Below are positions 16,366 to 24,781 of a stretch of DNA of 29,613 nt, piece by piece. This DNA is from JBCBJX01 sp038522735. GTDB lineage: Bacteria > Pseudomonadota > Alphaproteobacteria > Caulobacterales > Parvularculaceae. The number at the start of each line of letters is the position of its first letter. The stretch's first letter is position 1. The notes below the pieces were generated by a model. That model was not told the origin of the DNA, ran no database searches, and was given only the letters and a program-made list of their open reading frames with translations. The position numbers were made by a program, and so were the translations under genes. The stretch is from contig JBCBJX010000031.1 of the NCBI GenBank assembly GCA_038522735.1, forward strand, positions 1 to 29,613, read 5' to 3'.

Positions 16366-17448
16366 TCAGGCGAGCTGGCGAGCGAGGAACGGACCGAGGC
16401 GCGTCGAGACGGCTGTCGGCAGCTTCTTCCAGGCCGAGACGAAGACGGCGTATTTCGGGTTGTTCGGATTGACGTCGGGCACTGCGTCCGCCTTCACGAG
16501 ATGATACTGGTACTGAAGAGGCGTCGCCTCGAAGCCCCAGAACTTCTTGTAGTCGTAGGCCCCGGTGCCGATCTTCGAGCGCCCGAAATCGAACTCCGTC
16601 GCACCACGTGCGGAAGCCCGACGCATGAGCGACCAGTAGAGATAATCATAGGCGTGCGCAGCGCGGGCCGCCGGCAGCGCGCCGCCGTAATAGGGGAGCG
16701 CCGTTTCGCGGTGGAAGAACGTAACGAGGCCTGCGAGCGGCTGGCCTTCCTTCGAAACGACGGAGAATTCAACATCATCGCTGAAGGCCGCCGCGATCTC
16801 GTGCAGGAGCTTTTCCGGGAAGACCGGCGTGCCGAGATTGCGCACGGATTCCGCATAAAGATGATAGACAGTTGAAACACTTGCGTTCGCCTCGGCGATG
16901 ATGGCGCCCTCGCCCGCCGCCTTGATCCCCTTGCGCACGTCCGCCCGCTTTTTGCGCGGGACGAGCTTCAGGTTCTCGTCCTCATTCTCCGGGATCGGTC
17001 CCCGGAAAACGGCGTAGACGCCTTCTTTCGTCTTCCATTCGGGCAACGACGCGGTTTCGGATCGGAGTTCCACGTAGTCCACGCCGAGACTGTCGCCGAG
17101 CTTCGCCGCCTCGATCGCTAACGCGGCGCGCGCCGGCTGGCTCGCCGCGGCGAGGCCGCCGCCGACGGTGAAGGCCGTGGCGATGAGGGCGGAGCCGAAG
17201 AGCATCGTCTTGACGTGAACGAGCGGCGCGACGCCGACGACCTCGCCGTCCGCCTCGGCGATCAAAAAGCGCGGCTTGTGCCCGTAGGTGCGTTCGATCA
17301 CGCCGCCCCAGCCAAAGCGGTGGAAGAAGGTCGCTTCATCAGAGGAGAGAACGAACGCGTCCCAGCGCGCCGCATCCGCCGCCGTCGCTTGGCGTACGGA
17401 GACGGACGGGTCCGCCGCCGTCGGCACGGTTTCTAGCGCGGCGCTCAT
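16366..17448 (-). CDS. FemAB family XrtA/PEP-CTERM system-associated protein
   Basis: A 360-residue protein with two acetyltransferase-like (GNAT/FemAB) halves. The region around F-F-H-R-F-G-W and the later stretch with Y-Y-G-G-A-L-P, Y-W-S-L-M and F-D-F-G-R-S-K match the FemAB-like family tied to exosortase loci. FemAB relatives transfer amino acids from aminoacyl-tRNA to peptidoglycan; here an aminoacyl or acyl modification of the exopolysaccharide or its carrier is a guess. The start ATG 17448 overlaps the deacetylase stop in an ATGA, which fixes it; the open frame reaches 62 codons further but only inside the deacetylase gene. Confidence 0.92.
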   Translation of the reverse strand: MSAALETVPTAADPSVSVRQATAADAARWDAFVLSSDEATFFHRFGWGGVIERTYGHKPRFLIAEADGEVVGVAPLVHVKTMLFGSALIATAFTVGGGLAAASQPARAALAIEAAKLGDSLGVDYVELRSETASLPEWKTKEGVYAVFRGPIPENEDENLKLVPRKKRADVRKGIKAAGEGAIIAEANASVSTVYHLYAESVRNLGTPVFPEKLLHEIAAAFSDDVEFSVVSKEGQPLAGLVTFFHRETALPYYGGALPAARAAHAYDYLYWSLMRRASARGATEFDFGRSKIGTGAYDYKKFWGFEATPLQYQYHLVKADAVPDVNPNNPKYAVFVSAWKKLPTAVSTRLGPFLARQLA

Positions 17449-18359
17449 TCCGCCGCCTTTAGGTTCGGCGCGCCGACAGCCGCTTCCGGAAAGACGCGGT
17501 CGATCCGATCCCAGACGAAGCGCCTGCAGAGCGCCTCGAGCTTGCCTTCCATCCGGTCGAGATTGACATAGTGGCGGAAGCGGGACTTCCACGGCAGCCC
17601 GTCGACCTTGGGTTGGTCCGGATCGACTTCCCACGGATGGAAGTAAAAGACCGCCGAGCGGCCGTCTTTCCGATTGACCCGATCAATGAGCGAGGCGGTC
17701 CAGACCGTCGGCCAGAGGCGGAACCGCCCGCCGCCGGCGCAGGTAATGCGGCGACCGAACAGTTCCGCGACGCCGACGGGGATTTCCGCGAAGTCAGCGC
17801 CGGCGACCGGCCTGTACGGCGTTAGCGGCGCATCGGGCGCGGAATAATGGTCGTGGTCGATCGGATGGATGCTGGAGGAATAGGCATGACCCGCCTCCAT
17901 CAGCATCTCATGGGCCCAGGGCGTGCGCTCGTCGATCGAGAACCCGGCCGCGCGATAGCCGCGCGCCTCGACGCCGGCGATGTCTTCAAGGATCGTCCTG
18001 GTGCGCCGGGTCTCCTCCAGGAACGCGTCCTGAGAAAGATCGAACACCTTCTTGTGGTCGTAGCCGTGGCTGCCGAGCTCATGGCCGCGGCCGACGATGT
18101 CGCGAATGAGATCGGGGTGGCGTTCCGCGACGCAGCCGAGGGCGAAGAACGTGCCCTTCGCGCCGGTTCGGTCGAAAAGATCGAGCACCCGGGTCGTCGC
18201 CTCGACAACCCGCGGTGCGATGTCGTCCCAGTCCTCGCGTTTGATCGCGAAGGAAAGCGCCCAGACCTGGTAATAGTCCTCGACGTCCACCGACATGGCG
18301 TTGGGCGTCGGGACGTCCGACGTCGGGGCGTCAGGTCGCGCGGTCGCGGTCTGCGTCAT
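17445..18359 (-). CDS. XrtA system polysaccharide deacetylase (NodB fold)
   Basis: A 304-residue carbohydrate esterase 4 (NodB) protein. Motif 1 is S-V-D-V-E-D at 23-28 with the catalytic aspartate D25 and metal ligand D28 region; motif 2 is S-H-G-Y-D-H with H98 and H102 as metal ligands; motif 3 is R-G-Y-R-A-A-G-F; a late H-P-W-E (H241) supplies the distal histidine region. It probably removes N-acetyl groups from the growing exopolysaccharide. No signal peptide is visible, which is common for the XrtA-linked subfamily. A start at Met22 would leave the core intact. Its stop overlaps the FemAB-like start. Confidence 0.94.
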   Translation of the reverse strand: MTQTATARPDAPTSDVPTPNAMSVDVEDYYQVWALSFAIKREDWDDIAPRVVEATTRVLDLFDRTGAKGTFFALGCVAERHPDLIRDIVGRGHELGSHGYDHKKVFDLSQDAFLEETRRTRTILEDIAGVEARGYRAAGFSIDERTPWAHEMLMEAGHAYSSSIHPIDHDHYSAPDAPLTPYRPVAGADFAEIPVGVAELFGRRITCAGGGRFRLWPTVWTASLIDRVNRKDGRSAVFYFHPWEVDPDQPKVDGLPWKSRFRHYVNLDRMEGKLEALCRRFVWDRIDRVFPEAAVGAPNLKAAE

Positions 18360-18381
18360 CGCTCATCGCCGCCCGCCCGCG

Positions 18382-19530
18382 TTACTCCGCGGCGGCGGCC
18401 CCCTCTTCCAGTCGCTCGAGCGCCTCTTCCATACGCTGCAAACGCAACAAAATCGTTTCGCGCATCTTGCCGCTCGACTGTTCCAGCCGACGGGCGCGGT
18501 CTTCCAGCGCCTTCGCGCGTTCCGCGACCCGGTTCGCGGCCGCCTCCGGCAAGGGCGCGGCGTCTTTTTTCGCCGTCTGCACGCCGTTCTTCTCGGCTTC
18601 TCGGCCTGTCCCGGCGACCGACTTCTGACCGCTCGGAGGCTGGTCCCCCTGCCAGGCCGGCCGTTCGGCGGCTGCGTCTTTCGAGGCCATGCCGGCCCCC
18701 GGCCCTGTGGAGTCCACCACCTCCTCGGTGACGATGTCGTCCAGCACGTCGCGCACTGTGACGCTCTCGACGACGTGCACGTCGTCAAGGGCGCAGCTCA
18801 AGAGCAGACGGTTGCAGAGGTTGTTGATGAGACGCGGCACGCCGCCCGAATGCTGGTGGATGACCCGGAAAGCTTCGTCCGTGAACGATGGGTCCTGCCG
18901 CCAGCCGACGCAGTTGAGGCGGTGAATGACATAGTCTTTGGTCTCGTCTTCCGAAAGCGCCGTCAGGTGATAGCTCGCGATCACTCGCTGGCGCAGTTGC
19001 TCGAGCGTCGGCTGGGCGAGGATGTCCCGGAATTCCGGCTGACCGATGAGAAAGATCTGGAAGAGCGGCTCGCCCTCATAGTTGATGTTCGAGAGCATGC
19101 GCAGCTCTTCGATCGTCTGGGCGGGGAGGTTCTGCGCCTCGTCGACGATCAGGAGAACGCGCCGGCGGGCCCGATGCTGGGCGATGAGAAACTCCTCGAA
19201 CGCCTCGATCTGCGCCGGCCGGCGCTCCGAAGGCGGTTTGATCTTGAACCCGGCGAGGATGAACCGGACGATGTCGGCCGCCTCGATCGACGAGGTGACG
19301 AGATGGGCCGCCGCGATCCGGGAGTGGTCCAGCTCGTTCAGAAGCTGCCCGATGAGGATCGACTTGCCGGCCCCGATCTCGCCGGTGATGACGATGAACC
19401 CCTCGCCCTGCTGAATGCCGTAACGCAGGTAGGCGAGCGCCTTGCGGTGGCTGCGCGAGCCGAAAAAGAACCGCGGATCGGGGCTCAGCCGGAACGGCGA
19501 CCCCGTCAGATGGAAGACGTCCTCGATCAT
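18382..19530 (-). CDS. XrtA-associated ATPase (ExeA/GspA-like AAA+)
   Basis: A 382-residue AAA+ protein of the TIGR03015 type, related to ExeA/GspA. It begins M-I-E-D-V-F-H-L-T-G-S-P-F, typical of this family. Walker A is G-E-I-G-A-G-K-S at 50-57 and Walker B L-L-I-V-D-E ends at 130-131. After the AAA+ part comes a 50-residue low-complexity linker and a C-terminal coiled coil rich in R, E and L. The role in export is unknown; GspA-like proteins help assemble envelope complexes. ATG 19530 overlaps the outer-membrane protein stop in ATGA; a start six codons upstream is possible but has no support. Confidence 0.93.
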   Translation of the reverse strand: MIEDVFHLTGSPFRLSPDPRFFFGSRSHRKALAYLRYGIQQGEGFIVITGEIGAGKSILIGQLLNELDHSRIAAAHLVTSSIEAADIVRFILAGFKIKPPSERRPAQIEAFEEFLIAQHRARRRVLLIVDEAQNLPAQTIEELRMLSNINYEGEPLFQIFLIGQPEFRDILAQPTLEQLRQRVIASYHLTALSEDETKDYVIHRLNCVGWRQDPSFTDEAFRVIHQHSGGVPRLINNLCNRLLLSCALDDVHVVESVTVRDVLDDIVTEEVVDSTGPGAGMASKDAAAERPAWQGDQPPSGQKSVAGTGREAEKNGVQTAKKDAAPLPEAAANRVAERAKALEDRARRLEQSSGKMRETILLRLQRMEEALERLEEGAAAAE

Positions 19531-21497
19531 CGCCGGCGGGTCTCCCACGTCAAAGCGATGCGCGCGAAAACCTCCTCGACATCGTTGAGAAAGACGCTGG
19601 TGCTGTTCAGCCCGCTGCCCTGACCGCCCGTGAGATAGCCGGTTTCAACAAGACCAAACAAACGCTGACCGAACCGCGCCGTGAACTGGGCCCGCGCCCG
19701 GTAAATCTCGAACTCCTGATCGATACGGAAAACCGCCTCGTTGTTTCCAACGGACTGTTCCAGGTCCTCGCGAACCTCGTCGGAAATCGGCAGATCGTCA
19801 GGAATTTCGGGAACGTCGAATTCAAAATCGCAAAAAGCCTGGGTGTCGAGCGGCAAAATGCAAAGTTCGCGTTCGCTCCATGACGCCGAGACGCCGATTT
19901 CCGCACGGTAACGTCGGCCGAAGCGTTTGCCGAAAGACGCCGAAACCGTCTGAACTTCGGATGCAATGTCGCCGAAGTCGAAATCGACATAGCCTGCCTG
20001 GAGCGTGACGTCGTATGTGTCGCCCCGATAGCCGATGGTCGCGTTTACGCGATCGGTGACGCCCGGCTCGCTGCTCTCGCCGCTTGACGCCGCGAGGGCG
20101 TTTTGAAAATCGCTCACCGGAGATAAGGACCCCTGCAGACCAGTGTCCGGTATGCGGAAAAAGGGCTGACCGTTCAGGATCAACTGTTGCCCGTTTACGA
20201 TGACAGGTTCGGAGAAGGCGAACCGTCCGTAATTGTCATAAAACGAGATCAGCCGTTCGGCGGAGTCGATCCCGGCGAGCGTGTTGGAGCCAAACTGGAT
20301 CTCAAGCGCCCGCGTCGCTCGCGCGGAGAAGGTCAGCCGATCGCGAAAGACATATGTGGCGTCGCCGGCGAAATACTCGTCCCCGAAACGCCGGCCGTAC
20401 CTTGCGAGGACATTGAAAGTGCGACCCGTCGCAGTGAACCCGCCTGACCAGAAGGTTCCGTCGAGCCGCGCGTTGTCGAGACGCTCCGACTGCACATCGT
20501 CGACGCCGCCCTCGGCGATCAGGCCGAACGTTTTGGTGACCGCGGCCCATCCTTCAGCGACAATGCTTTCGCGATCGAGGAACGTGAACCCCCGCCCCGT
20601 CGCATTCCCATCGAGGTTCAGGCGATTTTCCGTCCGAAGACGATCATAACCCGCCGCGAATTGGAGGCGTTCATCAGGCGTGCTTGCATAAAACCCGGCG
20701 CCATATTCGTTGATGCTCGACCGGCCGTCCGTCTCTTCGCCGAAACGCCACGTCTGCCGGCGCGCGTAGCGAAGATTGAACCCAGAGAAGCGCGACAGCG
20801 GCTGTGTGAATGTCGGCGAAACAGACGCAGACGTCGCGATGTCCCGGTTCTCGGTGTTGGCGAACTCATTGAAGGAGCTGATCACCTGTTCATTATTATT
20901 GGTGCGCGTTGCGTTCACTGCGGCGTCGATCACCAACTTATCTCGGAACGCTCCTGTTTTGCCGATAAGGGTCGCGGCGGGCGTCACCCTCAACTCATCG
21001 TTCTCGCTGTCCTGAAAGACGACGACGTCGCCGCCGCCGAACAGCTCGTAGGACGGCCGAATAAGCTCCATCCGGAGATTCGTCCGGACCGCCGCGACGG
21101 ACGCTTCGTTCGGCTCCAGGTCCGCGAAGATCGGCGCCGTCTCGAACGCCGGACCGCCCGCGGTCGGCGGCGGGCACTCTTCCGGCGGCGAAAGCGAGCC
21201 GTCGGCGAGGCATATCACGCTCCGAGCACCGTCCTCCGGCTCAAGAAAGATGTTTGTTGTATACAGATATTCCGGCCCGATCCGCAGGCGCATATTGGAA
21301 TCGCGACGACGCGTTGCTGGGGTCCGGTCCCCGAGGAATTGCTTGATCACTTCGGCGTTGCCCGCGGCCACCTGAGCGCGGGCCGGCGCGGACCAGACGC
21401 CCATCGCAGCCAGAACAAGAAGCGGCCCGGCGAGCGGCGCCCTTCTCTTACGCGTCACTGTCGGCGCCTGCGCCGTGATCGGTCGCGGCATACTCAT
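19527..21497 (-). CDS. TIGR03016-type PEP-CTERM system outer membrane protein
   Basis: A 656-residue protein with a signal peptide (K-R-R, a hydrophobic core, then A-R-A before Q) and a long series of beta-strands, as in the outer-membrane proteins of XrtA loci, which probably replace Wza as the exit pore. It has two Cys pairs in apparent loops (I-C-L ... E-E-C-P and C-I-L ... F-C-D). The last residues are T-W-E-T-R-R-R, without a terminal aromatic. The listed ATG 21497 overlaps the autokinase end by 50 bases; GTG 21458 (11-base overlap) gives a more normal signal peptide and may be the real start. GC content dips inside it. Confidence 0.88.
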   Translation of the reverse strand: MSMPRPITAQAPTVTRKRRAPLAGPLLVLAAMGVWSAPARAQVAAGNAEVIKQFLGDRTPATRRRDSNMRLRIGPEYLYTTNIFLEPEDGARSVICLADGSLSPPEECPPPTAGGPAFETAPIFADLEPNEASVAAVRTNLRMELIRPSYELFGGGDVVVFQDSENDELRVTPAATLIGKTGAFRDKLVIDAAVNATRTNNNEQVISSFNEFANTENRDIATSASVSPTFTQPLSRFSGFNLRYARRQTWRFGEETDGRSSINEYGAGFYASTPDERLQFAAGYDRLRTENRLNLDGNATGRGFTFLDRESIVAEGWAAVTKTFGLIAEGGVDDVQSERLDNARLDGTFWSGGFTATGRTFNVLARYGRRFGDEYFAGDATYVFRDRLTFSARATRALEIQFGSNTLAGIDSAERLISFYDNYGRFAFSEPVIVNGQQLILNGQPFFRIPDTGLQGSLSPVSDFQNALAASSGESSEPGVTDRVNATIGYRGDTYDVTLQAGYVDFDFGDIASEVQTVSASFGKRFGRRYRAEIGVSASWSERELCILPLDTQAFCDFEFDVPEIPDDLPISDEVREDLEQSVGNNEAVFRIDQEFEIYRARAQFTARFGQRLFGLVETGYLTGGQGSGLNSTSVFLNDVEEVFARIALTWETRRR

Positions 21498-22389
21498 AGT
21501 AAGATCCGTAATGGGACGCGGACTTGTTAATGGCGCAGAAATTAAGGACGAAGTTCACCCGCTCGCGGGCCTCCGCCAATTCCTCCAGCGCCGTTTCGAG
21601 CATCGGCGCGCGAGTTTCGTTAGCCTGCACGACGAACAGGATCTCGTCGACTTCCCGCGCGATCAGGATTGCTTCGGTCGCTGCGAGAACGGGCGGCGCG
21701 TCGATCACGACAATGCACTCGGCATAGCGCTTTTTGAGATCGCGCAGCAGGGTCTGGGCTTTTTCCGAGCCGAACAACTCCGCCGGGTCGCCGGCGGCGA
21801 GACCGGACTGCAGAATATGAAGCGGCGCGCCCTCCGCGCGAAAAACGCAGTCCTCGATCCGCAGCGCGTCGTCGGTCAGCAGATCGGCGACGCCCTCGCT
21901 CGGCGGCAGTCCGAGCTGCGCTGCGACTTTCGGACGGTTGAGGTCGGCATCGACGAGCAGAACCGGCGTGTTGTCTTCAAAAGCAAGGCTGAGGGCGAGG
22001 TTCAGGGAAAGAAATGTTTTCCCTTCGCCCGGGCGCGTCGACGTAACGAGAACGGACGTTTCGATTTGGCGCGCTTTGGAGGCGCCAAGACGGGGCGCCT
22101 TGAAGTAACCGATCCGCCCCAGGAGCTTCCGCTTCAGCGCACGCAACTCCATGCCGAGGCGGGTCCGCTTGCGCAACGGCGAGAACATGCCGTTCTCACG
22201 GAGCGCATTGAAATCGATCCGCACACGCCTTTCTTCAGGAACGTTCGAGCACCTCATCGGTTCCGTCGGAGGAAAGCCGTGCTCCAGGGCCGCGATTTCG
22301 GCCTCCATGCGTGCTTTCTTGTCGGCGTCGCCGCCTCGGCCGCCGGACGTCTCCCCCGCCGCCATCACGGCTTTTTCAACTAGACCCAT
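21448..22389 (-). CDS. XrtA-associated tyrosine autokinase (BY-kinase)
   Basis: A 313-residue bacterial tyrosine kinase that works with the chain-length protein. It has Walker A' TSTRPGEGKT at 116-125, Walker A'' L-L-V-D-A-D-L-N-R at 144-152 and Walker B V-V-I-D-A-P-P ending 230-233. A C-terminal tyrosine cluster (Y294, Y297, Y298, Y300) is the expected autophosphorylation tail; cycling of its phosphorylation controls polymer length in related systems. ATG 22389 is preceded by AGGAGG, 10 bases past the chain-length stop, so the longer frame (26 more residues) is rejected. Kinase and membrane activator are separate genes here, as in Gram-positive BY-kinases. Confidence 0.95.
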   Translation of the reverse strand: MGLVEKAVMAAGETSGGRGGDADKKARMEAEIAALEHGFPPTEPMRCSNVPEERRVRIDFNALRENGMFSPLRKRTRLGMELRALKRKLLGRIGYFKAPRLGASKARQIETSVLVTSTRPGEGKTFLSLNLALSLAFEDNTPVLLVDADLNRPKVAAQLGLPPSEGVADLLTDDALRIEDCVFRAEGAPLHILQSGLAAGDPAELFGSEKAQTLLRDLKKRYAECIVVIDAPPVLAATEAILIAREVDEILFVVQANETRAPMLETALEELAEARERVNFVLNFCAINKSASHYGSYYEYAATDHGAGADSDA

Positions 22390-22399
22390 ATCCCCCTCC

Positions 22400-23917
22400 T
22401 CAACCGGACTGGCTGACGACCGGCTTGTCGAGGGCGCCGGCCACCTGCACTGGGCCGCGCGTGACATAAACGAAGCTGATCGTCGCCGCGATCAGGAACA
22501 ACCCCCCGAAACCGGCTGCGAATAGGCCCAGTTCGCGCAGACGTCTCGGCGTCGCAAGCGTCGCCGAGACGATCGAGACCGCCCCTAGAACCGGAAGCCC
22601 GTAAGCCGCCGTGAGTTCGTCCGCCTGCGTGAAACTCCGGTCCAGGAGGATGAGACCGAAGGCCGCCGCAGCACCACCTCCGATCGCGACCACGAGCACT
22701 ACGGCGGTGAAGATCAAACGCGGCGGGCCGGTCGGCTCCAGCGGCACCAGCGGACGCTCATCGACCTGGTAGATGACCTGCTCCCCGCTGTCGCCCACCC
22801 CGGCCGAAATCTCCAGCGCCAGGCGTTGATCCTCAAGCGTCCGCCGTTTCGACTTCAGATTCTCGAGGCCCCGGGCGATGTCGTCGAGTTCAACCATCGC
22901 CTCCGGGGCGAGACTGAGCGCGCTTTGCGATCCCGATATCTGGTCGCGCAGCGCATCGCGTTTGGTCTCCAGATCGACGACGGCCTTGTCGAGGAATTCC
23001 GCAGTTCGTTGAAGCCTTTCGTATTCCGGATTCACGGCGCCGGCGCGATCAAGCCGACCACTCAACTCCGCGATCCGCTCTTTCAACGCGACGATGCGCG
23101 GATAGTCATCGGTGTACTGCGCCTGAAGATCCAGCAGCAGTTCCTTCAGCCGCAGGATTTCCGGGTCGGTCTCTTTCGCCGCGCGCGGCGTGCCGGCCAG
23201 CCGTTCTTCAATAGCGGTGCGCTGAGGCGCAAGCGCGTTCAACTCGCTCTCATAACCCTCGAGCGTGTCGTTCATGCGGGCGATGTCCTGCGCGAGACGA
23301 TCGGGACGGCTCAGCTCTGCGCTGTACTGGCGTCGATACTGAGCGATGCGGCGCTGCTGCTCGTTGATCTGGGCGTCGAAATTCGCAATCTGACGATCGA
23401 TCGCCGCGCGGGCGTTGTCTAGGCCGGAGAGGGTCGAGGAGAGATCGCTCTCAATGAAGATGTTGAGAAATCCGTTCACGACCTGTTGCGCTTTAACGGG
23501 GTCGTCGCCGGTGTATCGGATTTCGAAATAGTTGTTCCGCTGGGCGCGGACTTTCACGCCCTCGACCAGATCGACGAGCGCGCGCTCATATTCCAGCTGA
23601 TTGCGGGTCTCGAGATCGAGGCCGATCGACCTGGCGACTTTTTCAACGTTGGGGCGCGTCAGAAGGCGCAGGCGCAGAAGATCCACACGGTTCTGAAAAT
23701 CCGGTCGCGGCGCGATGTTTTTGAAGACCTGATCGGTCATGGACTCGGTCTGGACGTGAATTTTAGCGTGTGAGCTATAAGAATCAGGCAGCGCCGCGAC
23801 GACCAGCCAGCCGGGAACCGCGAGCGCCCAGGCGACCGCCAGAATAATCCACTTTCGACGCCAGAAGCCGACGACGAATTTCAGAACCGGGGCCGGGATG
23901 TCCGCAAGAGGGATCAT
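22400..23917 (-). CDS. XrtA system polysaccharide chain length determinant (Wzz-like)
   Basis: A 505-residue polysaccharide co-polymerase of the TIGR03007 type. A membrane helix at about 23-43 is followed by a periplasmic domain with a long coiled-coil region (many Q, E, R, L heptads from about 170 to 370), then a second helix and a third near the C-terminus (L-F-A-A-G-F-G-G-L-F-L-I-A-A). Before the second helix lies L-V-P-L-E-P-T-G-P-P-R, the proline-rich motif of Wzz/Wzc proteins. It sets chain length and should activate the adjacent autokinase. ATG 23917 is chosen over the longer frame because it precedes the first helix (MIPLADIPAPVLKFVV). Confidence 0.94.
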   Translation of the reverse strand: MIPLADIPAPVLKFVVGFWRRKWIILAVAWALAVPGWLVVAALPDSYSSHAKIHVQTESMTDQVFKNIAPRPDFQNRVDLLRLRLLTRPNVEKVARSIGLDLETRNQLEYERALVDLVEGVKVRAQRNNYFEIRYTGDDPVKAQQVVNGFLNIFIESDLSSTLSGLDNARAAIDRQIANFDAQINEQQRRIAQYRRQYSAELSRPDRLAQDIARMNDTLEGYESELNALAPQRTAIEERLAGTPRAAKETDPEILRLKELLLDLQAQYTDDYPRIVALKERIAELSGRLDRAGAVNPEYERLQRTAEFLDKAVVDLETKRDALRDQISGSQSALSLAPEAMVELDDIARGLENLKSKRRTLEDQRLALEISAGVGDSGEQVIYQVDERPLVPLEPTGPPRLIFTAVVLVVAIGGGAAAAFGLILLDRSFTQADELTAAYGLPVLGAVSIVSATLATPRRLRELGLFAAGFGGLFLIAATISFVYVTRGPVQVAGALDKPVVSQSG

Positions 23918-23943
23918 GAGCCTGCCTGTTGCGCCGCGAATGC

Positions 23944-23980
23944 GACAGGAAAAGGAAGCGGGACGCCCGCGCTTCCTGTC
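23944..23980 (-). terminator. Terminator-like hairpin with a competing partner inside the EPS operon
   Basis: In the 100-base gap between the export lipoprotein and the chain-length gene, a perfect 8-bp stem (23970-23977 with 23953-23960; AGGAAGCG/CGCTTCCT on the transcript) is followed by a short T-run. A second perfect 8-bp pairing, 23973-23980 with 23944-23951 (GACAGGAA/TTCCTGTC), uses the same 5' arm. The two are mutually exclusive. It could be an attenuator, a processing site or a weak terminator. Confidence 0.5.
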
Positions 23981-24017
23981 ATAAAGCAAAGTCCGCGCCG
24001 AAGCGCCGGTCCATGCG

Positions 24018-24668
24018 TCAGAAACGCCGCTCGGGCACGACGATCACGTCGCCCGGAAAAACCGGCGCGTTGGTCCGGATGTCGCCCCGCCGCAGCATGT
24101 CGTCCAACCTTAACGAGTACGTTTTGCGATCCGATCCGCGGCCGCGAATAAGCACCGCGCGATTGCCGGCTGCGAAGTCCGTTAGGCCGCCGACGGCGAC
24201 CATGACGTCGAGAACCGTCATGCCCGCCCGGTGGCTGAACGCCTGCGGATCCTGAGCGGCGCCGAGAACGCGGACCTGCTGGTCGAACGTGCTGGAAAAA
24301 TCCTTCACCAGCACGGTGACTTCCGGGTCTTTCACATAGCGTGAGAGCGCGTCCTCGATATTTTGCGACAGCTGCGCCGGCGTTTTCCCGGCCGCGACCA
24401 TATCGTCGATAAGCGGCGTCGAAATACGCCCGTCCGGACGGACGATCACCTCTGTGGAGAGTTCGTCGGAGCGCCAAACGAAGACGTCGAGATTATCGAG
24501 GGGGCCAATGACGTAGCTCGGCGTAACGGAATAGTCTTCCGGACCGGCGGCGGGTTGGGGCAGGTAATTTGGGGCACGGGTCATGAACCCGGGCAGAGTG
24601 CAGCCGGTCAGGAGAAGCGTCGCGAAGAAGGCGGCCGCTGCGTAACGAAACTGTCGTAGAGCGTTCAC
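24018..24668 (-). CDS. XrtA/PEP-CTERM system exopolysaccharide export lipoprotein (Wza-like)
   Basis: A 216-residue polysaccharide export protein. It has a lipoprotein signal ending L-T-G-C23, a Poly_export domain at about 50-125 (with Y-V-I-G-P-L-D and V-R-P-D-G-R-I-S-T-P-L-I) and one SLBB domain at about 130-210 ending in F-P-G-D-V-I-V-V-P. It is shorter than Wza of E. coli (about 380), as usual for this family, and likely forms the periplasmic part of the export channel with the outer-membrane protein of the operon. GTG 24668 has GAGG 5 bases upstream; the longer open frame would put 25 residues before the signal and is unlikely. It is first in the operon. Confidence 0.94.
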   Translation of the reverse strand: MNALRQFRYAAAAFFATLLLTGCTLPGFMTRAPNYLPQPAAGPEDYSVTPSYVIGPLDNLDVFVWRSDELSTEVIVRPDGRISTPLIDDMVAAGKTPAQLSQNIEDALSRYVKDPEVTVLVKDFSSTFDQQVRVLGAAQDPQAFSHRAGMTVLDVMVAVGGLTDFAAGNRAVLIRGRGSDRKTYSLRLDDMLRRGDIRTNAPVFPGDVIVVPERRF

Positions 24669-24732
24669 CTTAACCTCGTACAACGATTTGAAACTCGGAG
24701 ATTTTTCTTGATTTCGTGTATGGGAAGCCGGC

Positions 24733-24752
24733 CCTTCGATCAATATCGAAGG
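24733..24752. promoter_or_regulatory. Dyad 1: candidate operator
   Basis: Perfect inverted repeat CCTTCGAT-CAAT-ATCGAAGG. It lies 65 bases upstream of the export lipoprotein start and 30 bases before the flippase ATG. The binding protein is unknown. Confidence 0.4.
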
Positions 24753-24758
24753 TGCGAC

Positions 24759-24773
24759 CCTGAAGACTTCAGG
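24759..24773. promoter_or_regulatory. Dyad 2: candidate operator
   Basis: Perfect odd palindrome CCTGAAG-A-CTTCAGG, 6 bases from dyad 1 and 8 bases before the flippase ATG. It could also fold in the flippase leader and hide the ribosome site. Confidence 0.4.
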
Positions 24774-24781
24774 CGCGGTTG

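Larger units (their letters stand above)
24669..24781. promoter_or_regulatory. Divergent promoter region between EPS operon and flippase
   Basis: A 113-base region, more AT-rich than its surroundings on the operon side (24670-24720), serves both directions. It carries two perfect dyads on the flippase side. No sigma-54 -24/-12 pair (GG-N10-GC) or convincing -35/-10 pair could be fixed by eye. Confidence 0.6.
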
